A stretch of 64,000 nt of DNA from Lepas anatifera (lineage: Eukaryota; Arthropoda; Thecostraca; Lepadidae): positions 558,001 through 622,000 of the forward strand of contig JAOTON010000204.1 in the NCBI GenBank assembly GCA_034440635.1. Direction: 5' to 3'. This document shows positions 36,238 through 48,779 of this stretch, one piece after another. The notes beneath the pieces are model-generated. The model saw only the letters and a program-made list of their open reading frames with translations. It was not told the DNA's origin and did no database searches. Position 1 is the stretch's first letter, and every line of letters starts with the position of its first letter. The position numbers and the translations under genes were made by a program.

Positions 36238-38704
36238 CAATCACTGTTATACAATTCTCATGTGTGTTACACGTTCTCTTGAAATAAAGACAGATGGACA
36301 CATCCGGCGACACCCTAGTTCAGTTCCGACGCATTGCCTAAGCCCGCAAGTACTCTTCCAAGGCTTTATCCTGCTTATCAATCCGGCATGGCTTATTTTC
36401 ACGCCAATTTACATACATGTCGGTAAACGTAGAGCATTCAACCACCATAAAATTTGAACGTTTCAGTATTGTACCAGCTTCAAATTTGAAATCCCGCAAT
36501 ACCCAGAAAACGGTGATAAATGTACTGATATTGACTCACTCGGTCTATTGTCAAACGCACATCAATGGTACCGCAGATCGGGCACATCTAGTCTAACGTA
36601 AACTGACGGTGGAGTCGCACAGGACACATATTGGCTACAATAGCACTTGGAGCCACCGCAGATCGATTGACCTTTTTCATAAGTAATATTACCGGAAAGT
36701 AAATCAGTGTTTTGAAGTGGAAAGAGGAAGAGAACCGGGTAGCTAGCTTGAAATGTCGCACAATTTAGTTGTTGCCCAACAGTTGAGCTGGGACGTGGCC
36801 TAAAAGTTAACCTAAGACCTTGTCCAATCAACAAATCAAAAACATCACTGCCAACTAAACGTTTGATTTTTTCCCATTACCAAATCTGTATCTGGTTACA
36901 GATTTACAGTAGGACAAGCAGGACGTCCACAAATGAACCTCGGTAAACGTGGAAAGTGGCCAGGCAGTTCATCCACCAGACAATTTTTGTGCCAAGCGAT
37001 AAACATGCAATAATGGAACGTCGTATTCCATCCCAAATCCATAAACATTATACTTGCCGAACACAGTGCGCTTTAGAGCACTGGATCTCTTTGAGCTACA
37101 AACTTTCTTCAAAATCAATACAATTTATCGCACTTGAGACGAAATTTTCTATACGTTTAAAATCTCCGACGCATAGGGATACATTTACGACGTACGCGAC
37201 AAATAAAATATGCAGGAACACAACAGATGTATGAATTAAGCTGAAAATGGCGCGGAGGAAAAGAACTTTCAGGAGGAAAAGAACAGATGGCAGAACAACA
37301 AACGCCGTACATGGCCAGGCATGTTCTAACTGCTGTGACGTTTGAACTTCAGGTATGGATTCACACTGTTATAGTAATTCCCCTCCATTATCTGATCCCA
37401 ACATGGAAAAAGCGAACACACTTCACTATTTCGATCAGAGGCTAACATGAAACCACAAAGTGGTGACTTCCTGAGAAAATTGGAGCTGGCAAGCAGGTCA
37501 CAAAATGGACTCGCATCTGATCATTTGATGTATAACGGAGATGGAATGGTCGGTTAAGCGCATTGACTATTTAAATATTTTATCTCAATCAGTTCAAGGA
37601 AAGCGCGTGTGTATCGGGGTTTGAGGACCCTTCAGCGTCTAAGGCCAGTTGTGCCCAACAGTTTAAGGAAAGGGCAGCCCTCTCATGTGTATTTGTACTT
37701 GTCGAAAACGCTTCTTCCCAAATACTATGGCCTTTTAAAATGCCGCAGTGGGTAATAGCCATTAATTGACCAAACTATGGAAAAGGCAGCGAGGATTACA
37801 AAGGATGACAGTGAGGGAAGTTAAGATACTGCCTGGAGAGGTCGCTGCTGCCCAAGGCGCACGCGCTCGCTGCCTCCAGGATATTAAAAGATAGGAATAA
37901 GAATGGCCGACCACACATACCTACACACATAACTACAAACACAAAACAGGAAACCGAATAAGATGAAGGTACAGATCGTACATTTCTACACTTGTTTCTT
38001 TAAATGTTCACAGCACGATTACGAGAATTCAAAATTATCTACTTTCAAACGGGCGCTTGGTACCGAATACCAGCGGGAATTCAGGAATAATGGTAATGTT
38101 GACCCTGTCTGGTGAGATAACATATGGATTCAGCAGGAAAAAGTACCTATAATCACTACAACACGTTTATGCCGGTCTAAGGGAGGATGTGAGATCACAG
38201 ATTCATTTCATGTGGCTACATCTCACTGGACTAAGTGAGACATTCTTGCACCTTGATGGTCGTTAGATACGTTGCGTGGCTGGCTAACTTCAAGTTACCG
38301 AATCTTCCTCTGGGAGGACGGCACTAAACCCAGAGATTTCCACCAAAGATTCACTTCTGTTCTCTCACTTCGTTTGTCGGTCCCGCGTTACAGAGATCCG
38401 AAATCCAGAGAGCACTAGTCGAGCGACAGATCATCAGGGAGATCAAGAAGAAACGACAGGTGACTGGAAGACCCCAATCCGGAATATGGCTTCATCACCG
38501 ATGTATCCTCAAAACCAGCATAGGTACATACACCCTCCACTCTGAGTCAGTCCGCAAACCTGCGGAGATAGTCAGCCGCCCCTCTCTGTTTGTCCAGTCG
38601 GTTTCCGACCAGGCCTCTGTGGATGGGGCGGGTCGGCGGCCGTCCCCGCCCCCAGGGACAGTGCAGTGGGTGGGGGTCATCTCCATCAGCGGAACAGTCC
38701 TAAC
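36238..38704. other. Unassigned sequence
   Basis: About 2.5 kb with no recognised gene or family. 37235-37290 holds a short direct duplication (two copies of GGAGGAAAAGAAC). The 3' UTR of the Schlafen-like gene should lie at the right edge. Confidence 0.4.
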
Positions 38705-41700
38705 CTAGGAGGGACAGCGGCCGGCGGTCGGTCTGTAGTCGGCACTCCAGCTGTCCTCAGAGCCACAGTCGGAGTCACAGGCGGAGTCGGGCGGCTGGCC
38801 GGTGGCCTCGGGGGGCGGCTGCGGCTCCTCCGGATAGAGCAGGCCCGCCGCCTGCCAACAACTGCTGAAGTCCAGGAAGGGCCGCCGCAGCAGCAGGCGG
38901 CCAGGGGCAGCCACCGGCGTACCGTCCCCACACCGGCCCGAACGTCCCGGTCTGGCGTCGGTGATAGCCTCGGGGTTAGCCGGGGGCGGCTGGTGGTCAC
39001 GGGGGATGGCATCGACAGCCACCGCGCCGGCCCGGGCCACCGGGGTCTTGTTGGACACTACGGGAGAAATGCCGGCGTCGGCGATGATGTCCGTGCCGAT
39101 CCCAGAATCGTCAGCAGCGGTGTCGCGGCCCGTGTCAGTGTCGGTAGCGGGGTCCGTGTCACCAGCGGTGTCACGGCGGGCAGCACTGCTGACTGCAGTG
39201 TCACAGCCAGTGTCCCGGTCAGTAACCGTGTCACGACCGGAGTCAACTGCGGTGTCAGTACTAATCCCATTGTGAACAGTGGTGGCAGTGTCAGCAAGGG
39301 TGTCATAGTTCTCTTCGGCAGCACCAGCAGTGATGAAGTCCACAACAGGTCCGTCGCCTGATAACAGTTCAGCCCCTGAAGCGCCAGCGTATTCCCCGCT
39401 GTGTCCATCTTCTGCACCACTCCGCATCACGTCCACAGACCCTGCTGTACCCGCCTTCCTATGCTGCCAGTCCGCCGTACATGGCTCAGCCTCCCGCCGC
39501 CGGTCACAGTCACGGTACTCGGCTGAGGCAGCACAGACCAGTTCCGCCCGTCCCGGCTCAGCGCTCTCCAGACTCAGAACAGGCTTCTCCACGGCACGCT
39601 CCAAGACGGCTGGATGTTCTTCTTCCTTCCTACTTCCCATGGATGGCACGGCATCCAAAAGCGAGCTGCTGCTGCCCACGCCGCTGTCTGCATCTCGGGT
39701 GCTGGTTTCCTTTATCCGTGAGCAGCTGGTGCCCACGCCACTATCCGAGTCCTGGACGCTGGGTTTTCCCGTCTGGCTGTCTTCACAGCGGCAGAGGCCG
39801 CTGCCTGCGTCTGGGGCGCCGGCCTGGCGCGACATCGCCATCGTTTTCTTCAGCTGCTGCAGCAGAGCGGCCTCATGGCGGCGGCTCAGTGCTGCCGCCT
39901 GGTGCCTCGTCAGCTGAACCACGTCCAACGCCGTCAGCTGCCGAGCACATCCCGCTCCAATCAGACGAGTGATCACACTGCAGCGGCCAATCAAGGAAGT
40001 CGTCACATAAAACGATGTCGATGAGGTGAGTAGGGATTATGTGCTCTGAAATATTACATGAGCGGGGGGGGGGGGCGACTAGAGGATACGACAAACTGTT
40101 GGGAACAACAGTCCCCGAATCCAAAACTGGTGTCCAGTGGCTGTCCTATGACCTGCAGAGTTTTAAATCAAGCGTCATCACGTAGCAAGTAGAGGAGCAT
40201 CTGCTCAAAGTGCGTTACTGTCCCTGTGGGATGTAATATTTCAAGGGTGAGACAAATTTATACATTTGACGACGAGAATAGCGTTCGGCCACCGCAAACA
40301 CATCAGGTGCCCAGTACAAAGGGTGATTACTGACCGGGACCAGGCTGGCAGATCGTCGAATGTAGCAGCTGCCCGACTCCGTCAGATGAAACGGGTGCAG
40401 TCGGGTGTCGTCCGACCACGGCAGCACGGCGATCTCCACCACGTAATCCATAGGAATTTGACCCTTATTGAAGCCGAGGATACATGTCAAGTTGTCAGGC
40501 TGACGCTAATAACAGGCATTTACGACGTTGTTAAGGTTTCAGCAGCTTGACGGCAATCTTCAAATGCGTCAATGCTGCAGTTATGACGCAATAAATAACA
40601 CGGAACAGCTCAGAAGAGCCATTAAGAACACCCACCGATCCTTCCAACATCTGCAGTGTTAGTACACCCCCGATTCAACCCCATCCACGACTCCCGAGGA
40701 GGTCCTCAGCCCCCACCTGGTGAGCCCTGGCCTTGCACTCCGCTTCACACCAGCAGTAGACCGCGGTGGCCACACGGTGGCGTTTGCGTCGCTCCCCGCG
40801 GTTGTACCTGTGAACGCAGCACAAACCACTTACGATCCACGCTCAGCCACAGCTACCAGTGCCCTCCCGCACCCACCCACGCTCCCCACACACGCTCAGC
40901 CATAGCCACCAGTGCCCTCCCACACCGATCCACGCTCCCCACACCCGCTCAGCCACAGTCACCGGTGCCCTCCCACACCGATCCACGCTCCCCACACCCG
41001 CTCAGCCACAGTCACCGGTGCCCTCCCACACCGATCCACGCTCCCCACACCCGCTCAGCCACAGACAAAAGTGCCCTCCCGCACCGATCACGCACGCTCA
41101 GACACAGTCACCAGTGCCCTCCCACACCGATCCACGCTCCCCACACCCGCTCAGCCACAGTCACCGGTGCCCTCCCACACCGATCCACGCTCCCCACACC
41201 CGCTCAGCCACAGCCACCAGTGCCCCCGCACCGATCCACGCTCCCCACAAATGCTCAGCCACAGCCACCAGTGCCCTCCCGCACCGACCCGCGCTCCCCA
41301 CACACGCTCAGCCACAGCCACCAATGCCCTCCCACACCGATCCACGCTCAGCCACAAATGCTCAAGTACCACCGCTCAAAGGGACGGTCTTTGGATAACT
41401 TTCCATGTATTTCTTTGTACCGGAGTTAAAAACTATGCGTTGGCATTACTGACTGAACACTTGAGAAGGCACAGCTTAAACCGAAGGTAATTTACCCCCA
41501 CAAAGTTCTTGATCGAATCTTGGGAGTTCGAGGAGAAGGAGCAGAGGCACATGACAGAAAAACGCTTCATGTTCAAACAAGAAACTTCTGGCATCCCAGA
41601 ATACATCAAGCGTATTTCTTTGTACTCACTTATACTCCTGTAGCGGAGGGACGCCCTCGGCGGCCACCACGGGTACAAAAGTGACTGTGTACCTCTCCGG

Positions 41701-44118
41701 TGCCACCGGCGGCCGGTACCTGTCGTGGCAAGGGTAGCGTCAGCACCAGCGTCTATCTCTGCAGTAACATCAGCGTCTATCCCTGCAGTAACATCAGCAC
41801 CCGCCCCAGCTTTAGCATCAGCGCCGATCCCTGTAGTAACCTTAGCGCCCGTCCCAGCGCGGTGCCAGCTATCCACACAGCTGTTGTTGCTCTCGGGACA
41901 GCATTTCCAATGGTAGCCTGGTGGCAAACGCTTCACTTTATGAATGTTCAGTACGCAAGCAGAAATGGAAGCCGCCTCTCCCTGAGCCACACTGCAAGAG
42001 GGTCGCCTGAACCAGCAGCATCATAGCTAGGCAGCACCGTCCACACAGCGCCCGGGTGAACGCACCCCTCCGATGACAGAGCGTGGAGACAGACCTAAGA
42101 GAGGTCTTCCAAACAGGGCCCAGGAAACGCACCCCTCCGACGACGGACTGAGTGTGGGAGAGACCCAAAAGAGGGTTTACCAAACATGGCCCAGGGAAGG
42201 CACCCATCCGAGGGCAGACTGAGTGTGGAGACAGACCTAACAGAGTGTCTTCCAAACAGGGCCCAGGAAACGCACCCCTCCGACGACAGGCTGAGTGTGG
42301 GAGAGGCCCAAAAGAGGGTTTACCAAACATGGCCGAAGGAAGGCACCCATCCGAGGGCAGACTGAGTGTGGAGACAGACCTAACAGAGGGTCTTCCAAAC
42401 AGGGCCCGGGGACGGCACCTCTCCGAGAACACACTGAGTGTGGAGACAGAGCTAACAGAGGGTCTTTCAAACAGGGCCCAGGAAACGCATCCCTCCGAGA
42501 ATAGACTGAGTGTGGAGACAGACCTAACAGAGGGTCTTCCAAACAGGGCCCAGGGACGGCACCTCTCCGGGGACAGACTAAATGTGAAGACAGACCTCAA
42601 CAGAGGGTCTTCCAAACAGGGCCCCGGGGAGCGCACCACACTCAGGGCACACTGGATATATTGGGTCGATGCTAAACAGTCCAGAGCAGGACAGCAGTGC
42701 CAGGACCGGTCCAGCTGCCGGTGTTGTACTGGGAAGAACGTGACCCTCGTGGATGCAGGAGATTATATTGTGAACTGCAGGCACTGGTCTCCCGCGCCTG
42801 GCAGCTGCCGCACTCCCCTCACTTCTTCAGTCTGTCTAGTACTGCCAGCCACTGCCGGGACGACGCATCCGCACAAGGCCCGAGCCCGTAAACTCACCAG
42901 ACGCTCCTGAGATCCGGGCGGGTGCTCATAAGCATCCAGCACAAACAGGGAAATCGAAATAAATATTAAAAATGTAAGAAAACCAGCCAATAAGCAGACA
43001 GAAAAAAACAAATCGAGAAGAAGCAATTAACACCTTCTATGCTCGCTTCCATCACCGGCCTACCTCCTGAGAGTGTCGCGAACAGCCAGCAGCACGTGGT
43101 CCTTCTGGAAGCGGGTCAGGTGGAGGCCGAGCACGCGGCCGGTGTCGTCCACGCCCAGGTACACAGTGCCACCGGAGCCCGTGTTCAGGAAGCCGTTCAG
43201 GTTCCTGCGGCCGACGGCGGCCCTCAGATGGCGCCAGGTACGACGCCGGCATCGCCCCAGCTCCAGCCAATACACCGATACTGATACACCCAGCAGGAGC
43301 GTGCGACGCAACTTCAGCAGGGAACGGCTTAAAGGGAACGTGACACCTTGAATGTGTAATTTGAGAGACTAGAGAGACGCATAACTTTTAACTAGAGAGA
43401 CTGGTCATAGGTATACGGAGAAATATTTACATTTCATTTACAGTTTGCAAAGAATGATTACATGCTAAGAGAGGAATTCGACCCATCGGTACCGCGTAGA
43501 TCCCTATCGATTCGTAACCAGCGAAATATGCCTTTAAGTAATTTCTGGTATGCTCTACGCGGCTGATAATTCAGTTCAAAGCCAACAAATGTGTCATATT
43601 CCATCTCGAAGGTTTTGTAAGGTGAACGCTCCGAACTCGGTTCGGGTGGTTCTTTTGGTTATGAGCACTGGGTTAGACCAGGACACGGTCACAAATCATG
43701 GAGGAAATATACGCGTTAAGGAACCACTCGAAAATGTTTATTTTTGTCGACATTTTAATCTTTACAATAGTAAAACTGACGAGAGGTGAAACCGGCTCAA
43801 TTTATCACGCACCAGTAATTCCATGTCCAATAACTCCGACTTTGCCATTACACTGTGACCTGTTCATATGCTCACTTTCGTTTGGCAGCAGTCCAGTGAT
43901 CTAGCCGACCCGGTGCGTGAGTCACGCCCGCAGCCTGTTCCTCACCTGGAGACTGATTTGCGCGACTGGCGGTAGTCGGGGGTCATGTGATGCACCCATT
44001 CCGGCAGGTCTTCAATGGCGATGTTACGATGGCCCTTGAATTCGTGTGTTTCGTCCTCTTCAAATGGCAAGTATGTGTTCTTCACATACACACGCTGCCC
44101 CTGGACGGAATCTGCCAT
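38705..44118 (-). CDS. Schlafen-like protein with AlbA_2 domain and acidic tail
   Basis: SLFNL1-type gene. Exons: 44118-43946 (ATG), 43204-43064, 41719-41630, about 40463-40335 and 39937-38705 (TAG). The first three join exactly in phase and give an AlbA_2 domain: DETHEFKGHRN near the start, then NLNGFLNTGSGGTVYLGVDD, then FVPVV. The acidic residues in ETHEFK and GVDD sit where Schlafen RNases have their catalytic acids. Exon 4 continues the domain (YVVEIAVLPW...GSCYIRRSAS), and exon 5 gives a final LTALDVVQL helix and coiled region, then a tail of about 370 residues rich in D, S, T, G. The exon 3 (phase 2) to exon 4 (phase 0) junction does not fit, so a micro-exon or a misplaced acceptor remains unresolved. 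Protein about 590 residues. An RNA-cleaving role is inferred from the family only. Confidence 0.88.
40830..41370 (+). repeat. 53-bp minisatellite in Schlafen-like intron 3
   Basis: About ten units of 53 bases (CACAGTCACCGGTGCCCTCC then CACACCGATCCACGCTCCCC) lie between exons 3 and 4. All three plus frames are free of stops, which produces long meaningless open frames. Confidence 0.93.
42060..42625 (+). repeat. About 72-bp minisatellite in Schlafen-like intron 2
   Basis: About eight units of 70-72 bases in two alternating variants: one with GTCTTCCAAACAGGGCCC, one with GTTTACCAAACATGGCC. They lie between exons 2 and 3. The open frames on both strands through it are repeat artefacts. Confidence 0.92.
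43329..43604. mobile_element. Possible decayed family A element
   Basis: TTAAAGGGAACGTGACACCTT at 43329 is a good family A left end. A weak inverse (AATGTGTCATATTCC) lies near 43590 without a clear TTAA. It sits in intron 1 of the Schlafen-like gene. Confidence 0.5.
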
Positions 44119-44963
44119 GATTGCCCTGTTGCACCCAGAAAAATTTGTTGGGAATAAGGAGCAGGGAGCTATCACACCCATCAATGGCACAAGAAAATGA
44201 ATGCTGTAATTTCCATTTTAACACATAAGAAAGGAAACTTTTCATCTTATGAAAATATCGAAAGATGAAAAGGTCACCAAGTCCCTCAATGTGTGGCAAT
44301 GAGATTTTGGAAATTGTTGTCTAGAGAAAGGTTTATGACCTCTACATTGGAAAAACATAGGTAAAATAGGAACAAGCCAGAAAGTCGCTGTATATGTCAT
44401 CTGGGGGGTTTCAGGCTAAAGTCAACAATTATATAAGGAATTGCAATTGACCTTTCATTGTGATTCCTTTTTGTTCCAATTGTCATCTCAAATTTGGCGA
44501 CCTTGACCTTACTTAAAGGCAGGTAATTTTCTATTTGGCCTGGTATGAAGATAAACCTACAAACCATTAGATTTTCTAGTTGTACCTAAAATTGACTCTT
44601 AACTCAGCTTGATCCCAAGCTGAAGACAAAAATGTTATAAATCAGTCACCTTCCACCTACCCAAGATCAAGGGGGTTGTTCAAGCACCCCCATATCATGA
44701 CAAAGGTGGTATTAACCCCTGGCCAGACATCTGGCATATCAGGCCAGGATTTAATAAATAGCCAATAGATTATGGCACTTAATGCTTTTTAGAGCACAGA
44801 ATCAACACTTATCAAATTATTGTCTTCTTTCAAAATATTTATATTTTTACATATATTGATGGATTTAAACCAGATTTGCAGGTCCACAAGAATAGCTTGG
44901 TATAGTGAACAGGATTCAGGAAAGACTTCCATGGCTATAAATAAAAAATAAACAGATACAGAT

Positions 44964-44965
<2 letters not shown>
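44119..44965. other. Upstream region of the Schlafen-like gene with a decayed family B piece
   Basis: The first few hundred bases should hold the leader and promoter of the Schlafen-like gene. 44495-44715 contains GACCTTGACCTT and a GGGGGTTGTTCAAGCACCCC palindrome followed by CAAAGGTGGT, resembling the right end of family B. Confidence 0.45.

Positions 44966-44968
<3 letters not shown>

Positions 44969-45034
<66 letters not shown>
44969..45034. repeat. (TA)n microsatellite
   Basis: Uninterrupted TA dinucleotides of about 65 bases. Confidence 0.95.
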
Positions 45035-45037
<3 letters not shown>

Positions 45038-45395
45038 ATAAACAGCAAATATATGCAAATATATAAATAAAAGCAAAATGTGTCAGACTCAACTAAAATA
45101 ATGATAGGTTCAATCAGTGCCTCAAACAGTAGTTGGACCCATAGGCCAAAGTGGGCATTTCCCCCTTCCCCTGATTGATCCTCAGTGTCCCCTGAAATGA
45201 TCACTCAAAATATTGTCACCCTATCCATTTAATCATATATTATCTATTATCAACCTATTATATATTATAATATTATCACCCTATGCCCCTTAATGATGCA
45301 AGTATCAATACCTGTACAACAGGAGTTGGTGCCCACCCCTATTTCTAAATGTTATAATAATATAATTTCTAACAAAACAAGCACTGCCAAGCATG

Positions 45396-45560
45396 TGGCA
45401 CGGTGGTCTAGTGGTTAGAGGCCCTGTCTCTTGATCGGGTAGGACCGGTTCGAATCTGGGGGTGACCACGTAATCTTTCATTGTTTTATCCATTGACTTT
45501 AGCTGTAAGTGTGATAATCCTGTTGCTCATATATACTGAATAAATACAAAATTCAAATAC
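45396..45560 (+). mobile_element. tRNA-derived SINE (tRNA-like head)
   Basis: 45398-45470 has a pol III A box (GTCTAGTGGTTAGAGGC) and B box (GGTTCGAATCT) in tRNA spacing, and a loop CTCTTGA that would read as anticodon CTT. The anticodon and T stems pair poorly, so it is unlikely to be a working tRNA. An A/T-rich tail to about 45560 suggests a SINE. Confidence 0.65.
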
Positions 45561-47069
45561 ATGTCACCAATGGGGGATAATGCATGCTGTGGGTTATCAC
45601 CTGATATAATGCTCAGGAATGGTAATTGGAAATCTATAGTCTGTATGAGATCTCTAGAAGTCTGTAAGCAAGTATAAATCTGTTAGTATCCATGTTAAGG
45701 TCACTATTTTATATAAAAAAATTATTTTGGGAATGCTGGACACTGTAATATACTCCTCCAGCTGGTTCAACAGGTAAAAAGCAATTCAAGCCACTTTCTA
45801 TCGATTGCTGATTGCTACCAGCCAGGCTGAGATGGAATTATCACAATTGTTGTTATTTGACCATTTACAACAATTATTTATCTCAATAGTCAAAAACAAG
45901 AAATGGAAGAACCCAATGTCTATCTGGCAAAGCTAAAACATCAGCCCTAGTTATACCAAGATTTCTGCCCTAGTAATGCTGTAGTCTGATGCCTTTGCAG
46001 AGTATTGGTAGAAGTTCTATACCCAAAAAGTAAAGAAATAGCTAGTAGCAGACTCAAAATAATTCCAAACTGCTAATATGACCAACAGCCTGTGAAGGAG
46101 GCATCTTAGAAAAGCTTGAGATGGAACAAGAACAATGAAAATCATTTCTTGGGTAGCATACTAGAAACATTTTATAATCAAATGTTGTGGTAGTACTGTA
46201 GCAAAAAGAATTCCTCACTTTTGAAAGTGGCGTTTGTAGCATCATTAGTTTGACCTAGCAATAACAGTGGAAGTAGCGGCCCCAGTTTCAAAAATTTTGT
46301 TGTGCTGGCCACCTCTGCAAACAGAACAGTAACAATTTAAGCCAGTGTGCAAAGTATGGCATTTTCGACGAGATCTCGTCGGAGCGAGTGCCCTTGGAGA
46401 CAGGAGCGTGTGGTGCGAATGTTATCAACCTGGTGCGAATTTGTGAGACTGGTGCAAGGAAAGTGACACTGAAACCAAACAAATAATGGCTAAATGGTTA
46501 TAAAGGCAGGAGTGAGCCTTATAAAAATTATCAACTAACTAATAAGAGAGGTAGCATTGCATTGTGTGGGTAGGAATGGGTGTGTTTTTCTCCTTGGTAA
46601 ATGGCATATTGGTGCGAATTTTTTATGGCTGGCGGTGCGAGAATTTTAGATGGCTGGTGCGACTTGTCTGGCCTGCTGCCATACTTTGCAGACTGGAATT
46701 TAAGTTCAGCTGAAGTGCAGCTTAAGTAGTGGTGGAAAAGAAGATCACTGCACACAGGTTAGCAGACCTGCACCTTTACCTTAGTATAGGTCTGCACCAC
46801 CGCTTCTTCTTGTTACAGCCTTATTTCTTCTTTTGCTGTTTGTTTACATTTTGACTTTCGCATGATAGGACCTTTTCTCTCTCTCTAGGGCCTTGGATAG
46901 TATCTTGCTTGGATAGGACCTCGTGCAATGTCAAGGTAATAGAAAGAATTGGTGCAATGTAAAGCAAAGCTGTTTGTGATTGTGTACTTCCTCGTCATGA
47001 ACGTCTCAGACTTATGAAAGAATATTAAACCTTGAGATTTGAGGTATAAATTAACTACTTCAGAAAGTC
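45561..47069. other. Unassigned AT-rich sequence
   Basis: No gene recognised. The phrase TGGTGCGA recurs at least six times between 46420 and 46665, suggesting a small local repeat. Confidence 0.4.
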
Positions 47070-47099
47070 TTGATATTCGTAACACTTCAGCTTAGAGGT

Positions 47100-47360
47100 C
47101 AGCATGGGACAACAGCATCCATGGTATATACCATTCCGACGCACTTAAAACTCGCCACCAATGGCCAGTGTGCTTCCGATCCACCTTTGCCCCGATGGGG
47201 GGGGGTTCAAACACCCCTCGATATCGACTGCTATACGTATGACGAAAAGGCGAACGGAACGGCGGTTGGATAGCCCATTAGAGAGAATAGAGAAGCTATA
47301 TCAGTCATGTTTTGCTCTGGTTTATTTTGAGGTCATTTCAGGTCACAGAAAATGATAGAT
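47100..47360 (-). repeat. Fragment resembling a family B end
   Basis: On the minus strand 47240-47180 reads like the family B right end (GGGGTGTTTGAACCCCCC then CATCGGGGCAAAGGTGG). AGGTCA words follow near 47330. Limits uncertain. Confidence 0.45.
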
Positions 47361-47822
47361 TAGAGCATAGATTGATTATTGGGTTTTAGGGGCGCGCCAA
47401 CCTGCGAGGTCATATAGCGCCCATAACACTTCTCTGCAGTCAAAGCTTATAATTTTGCCTGTCTTTAGGGGAAAGTAAAGTCTCGTCTAAAGTGAACTAA
47501 TATTTACATTAAAGAGTGATTCTTTCACATCGTAGTTATGATTCTCACTGCACGGATGCATGGTCACAGATTCAAACAGGTTTACCGCGCCGGCAGGCGC
47601 TCGGCGCGGGGCGCCGGGGCATCACTTCCGGCGCCCACGCCGCGCCAACGGACCCAGGGGCCCGGGGGCGCGGGGACAGCCTAGACGCCGGACCCAAGCC
47701 CGACGTCTAACGGAGGCCCTCCCCGTCGCTCCGAGACTTGAAAGGCCCCGGAGCGAAAGGGAGGACCCGCCAAATCGGCGCCAGGCGCCTATCAGCGCGG
47801 TTGACTACCACAACACACGCTT

Positions 47823-48340
47823 TTAACCAGGATCAAATATTATCGTAAAGTCAATGTCTCTAAGATAGGACAGCACCCGTTCAACCATACTGGAGTCACG
47901 GCCGATCAATTCTAAAAGTGTGGACTCCTGCCGGTGCACGCCAAAATGCAAAGACCTGTGTCTAGCATATTCCGGGCACGAGACTAGCACGTGTCGGACC
48001 GACAGGAGCCCCGCACATCGCTGACATTGTGGTCGAGGTTCGCCGCATAACAGATATCGGTGAGTGGCCAGCGTGTGGCCAGTCCGCAATCGACACAACG
48101 CCACCTCCTCACGGCGGTTAGGCCGCAGCGAGGATGGCCACTCGCCGATCTCAGGTTTGATAACTTTCAACTTGCTATTTATTATATTATTCCATTGTTC
48201 TTGCCATACACTGCGAAGGTGGGTACATATATATGGGTACAAATCTCTAGCGGGGATTCGTTGCGCACGCCTGCAGGGCCTACGGGAAGCACGTCGGGCC
48301 GCTGCGTCTGCCACTTGATTAGAGCATAGGCAGATCCAGG
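47823..48340 (-). pseudogene. LINE C-terminal region: RNase H end and zinc knuckle
   Basis: The minus frame from about 48340 to the TAA at 47823-47825 shows the end of an RNase H fold (SNQVADAAARRASR), a long basic region, then CQRCAGLLSVRHVLVSCPEY, a C-x2-C-x7-H-x4-C zinc motif typical of I-type non-LTR elements. The same C-terminus recurs at 54516-54682. Upstream RT sequence is missing; a foldback element borders it at about 48345. The GC-rich 47590-47820 is probably its 3' UTR. Confidence 0.82.
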
Positions 48341-48344
48341 CAGA

Positions 48345-48625
48345 TCCTACCCCCGCTCCCCCGGGGAAGCGGGGGTAGGTTTCCTCAGCAAACCTCGGCG
48401 CCCCTGAAATGGTCATGGCGTCTCCGTAAAGGTCGATAGCGCCCCCTAATGATATGTCGACTCCGATCAACTGCACTCCCCTAGGCGAAAATCGTCGCCC
48501 ACCGGTAGGATTTTGCGCCCATCTGATGGCTTTTTGGTCAAAAGTGGCGCCCCCTGGTCCGATGGCGCCCCTCCCCTTCCTGGAAAGGTGCCCCCCCCGA
48601 TTGGCAATCCTCGATCCGCATATGG
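48345..48625 (-). mobile_element. GGCGCC-rich foldback element, copy 1
   Basis: Minus-strand copy of the family at 49302-49562: TTGCCAATCG-, GGGGGGCGCCATC-, GGTGGGCG- and CATTTCAGGGG-type phrases occur in the same order. The right end reads GATCCGCATATGG. The left end is blurred. Confidence 0.7.
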
Positions 48626-48779
48626 GTTTGAGAAGGATTTCCTGGTTCTTGCGTTGCGTTTGACTGTGACGAGTTTGAGACAGAGAAAACTTTTGTGGCA
48701 TCATTCGCTTCCACTTGTAACGGCGAATTCAATGATTGGTATGATATGAACATACTAAGCACAAAAACATAAAACTGAC

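Noticed and set aside
39330..39972. Plus-strand frames of 163 and 195 codons
   Set aside because: Antisense shadows of the last exon of the Schlafen-like gene.
40656..41490. Proline/histidine-rich open frames of 179-257 codons
   Set aside because: Frame by-products of the 53-bp minisatellite; all three frames give similar nonsense.
41938..42910. Overlapping 233- and 252-codon frames on opposite strands
   Set aside because: Both run through the 72-bp minisatellite; they have no start context, signature or splice support.
45398..45472. Functional tRNA-Lys(CTT) gene
   Set aside because: A and B boxes are present, but the anticodon and T stems mispair and an A/T-rich tail follows, so a SINE head fits better.
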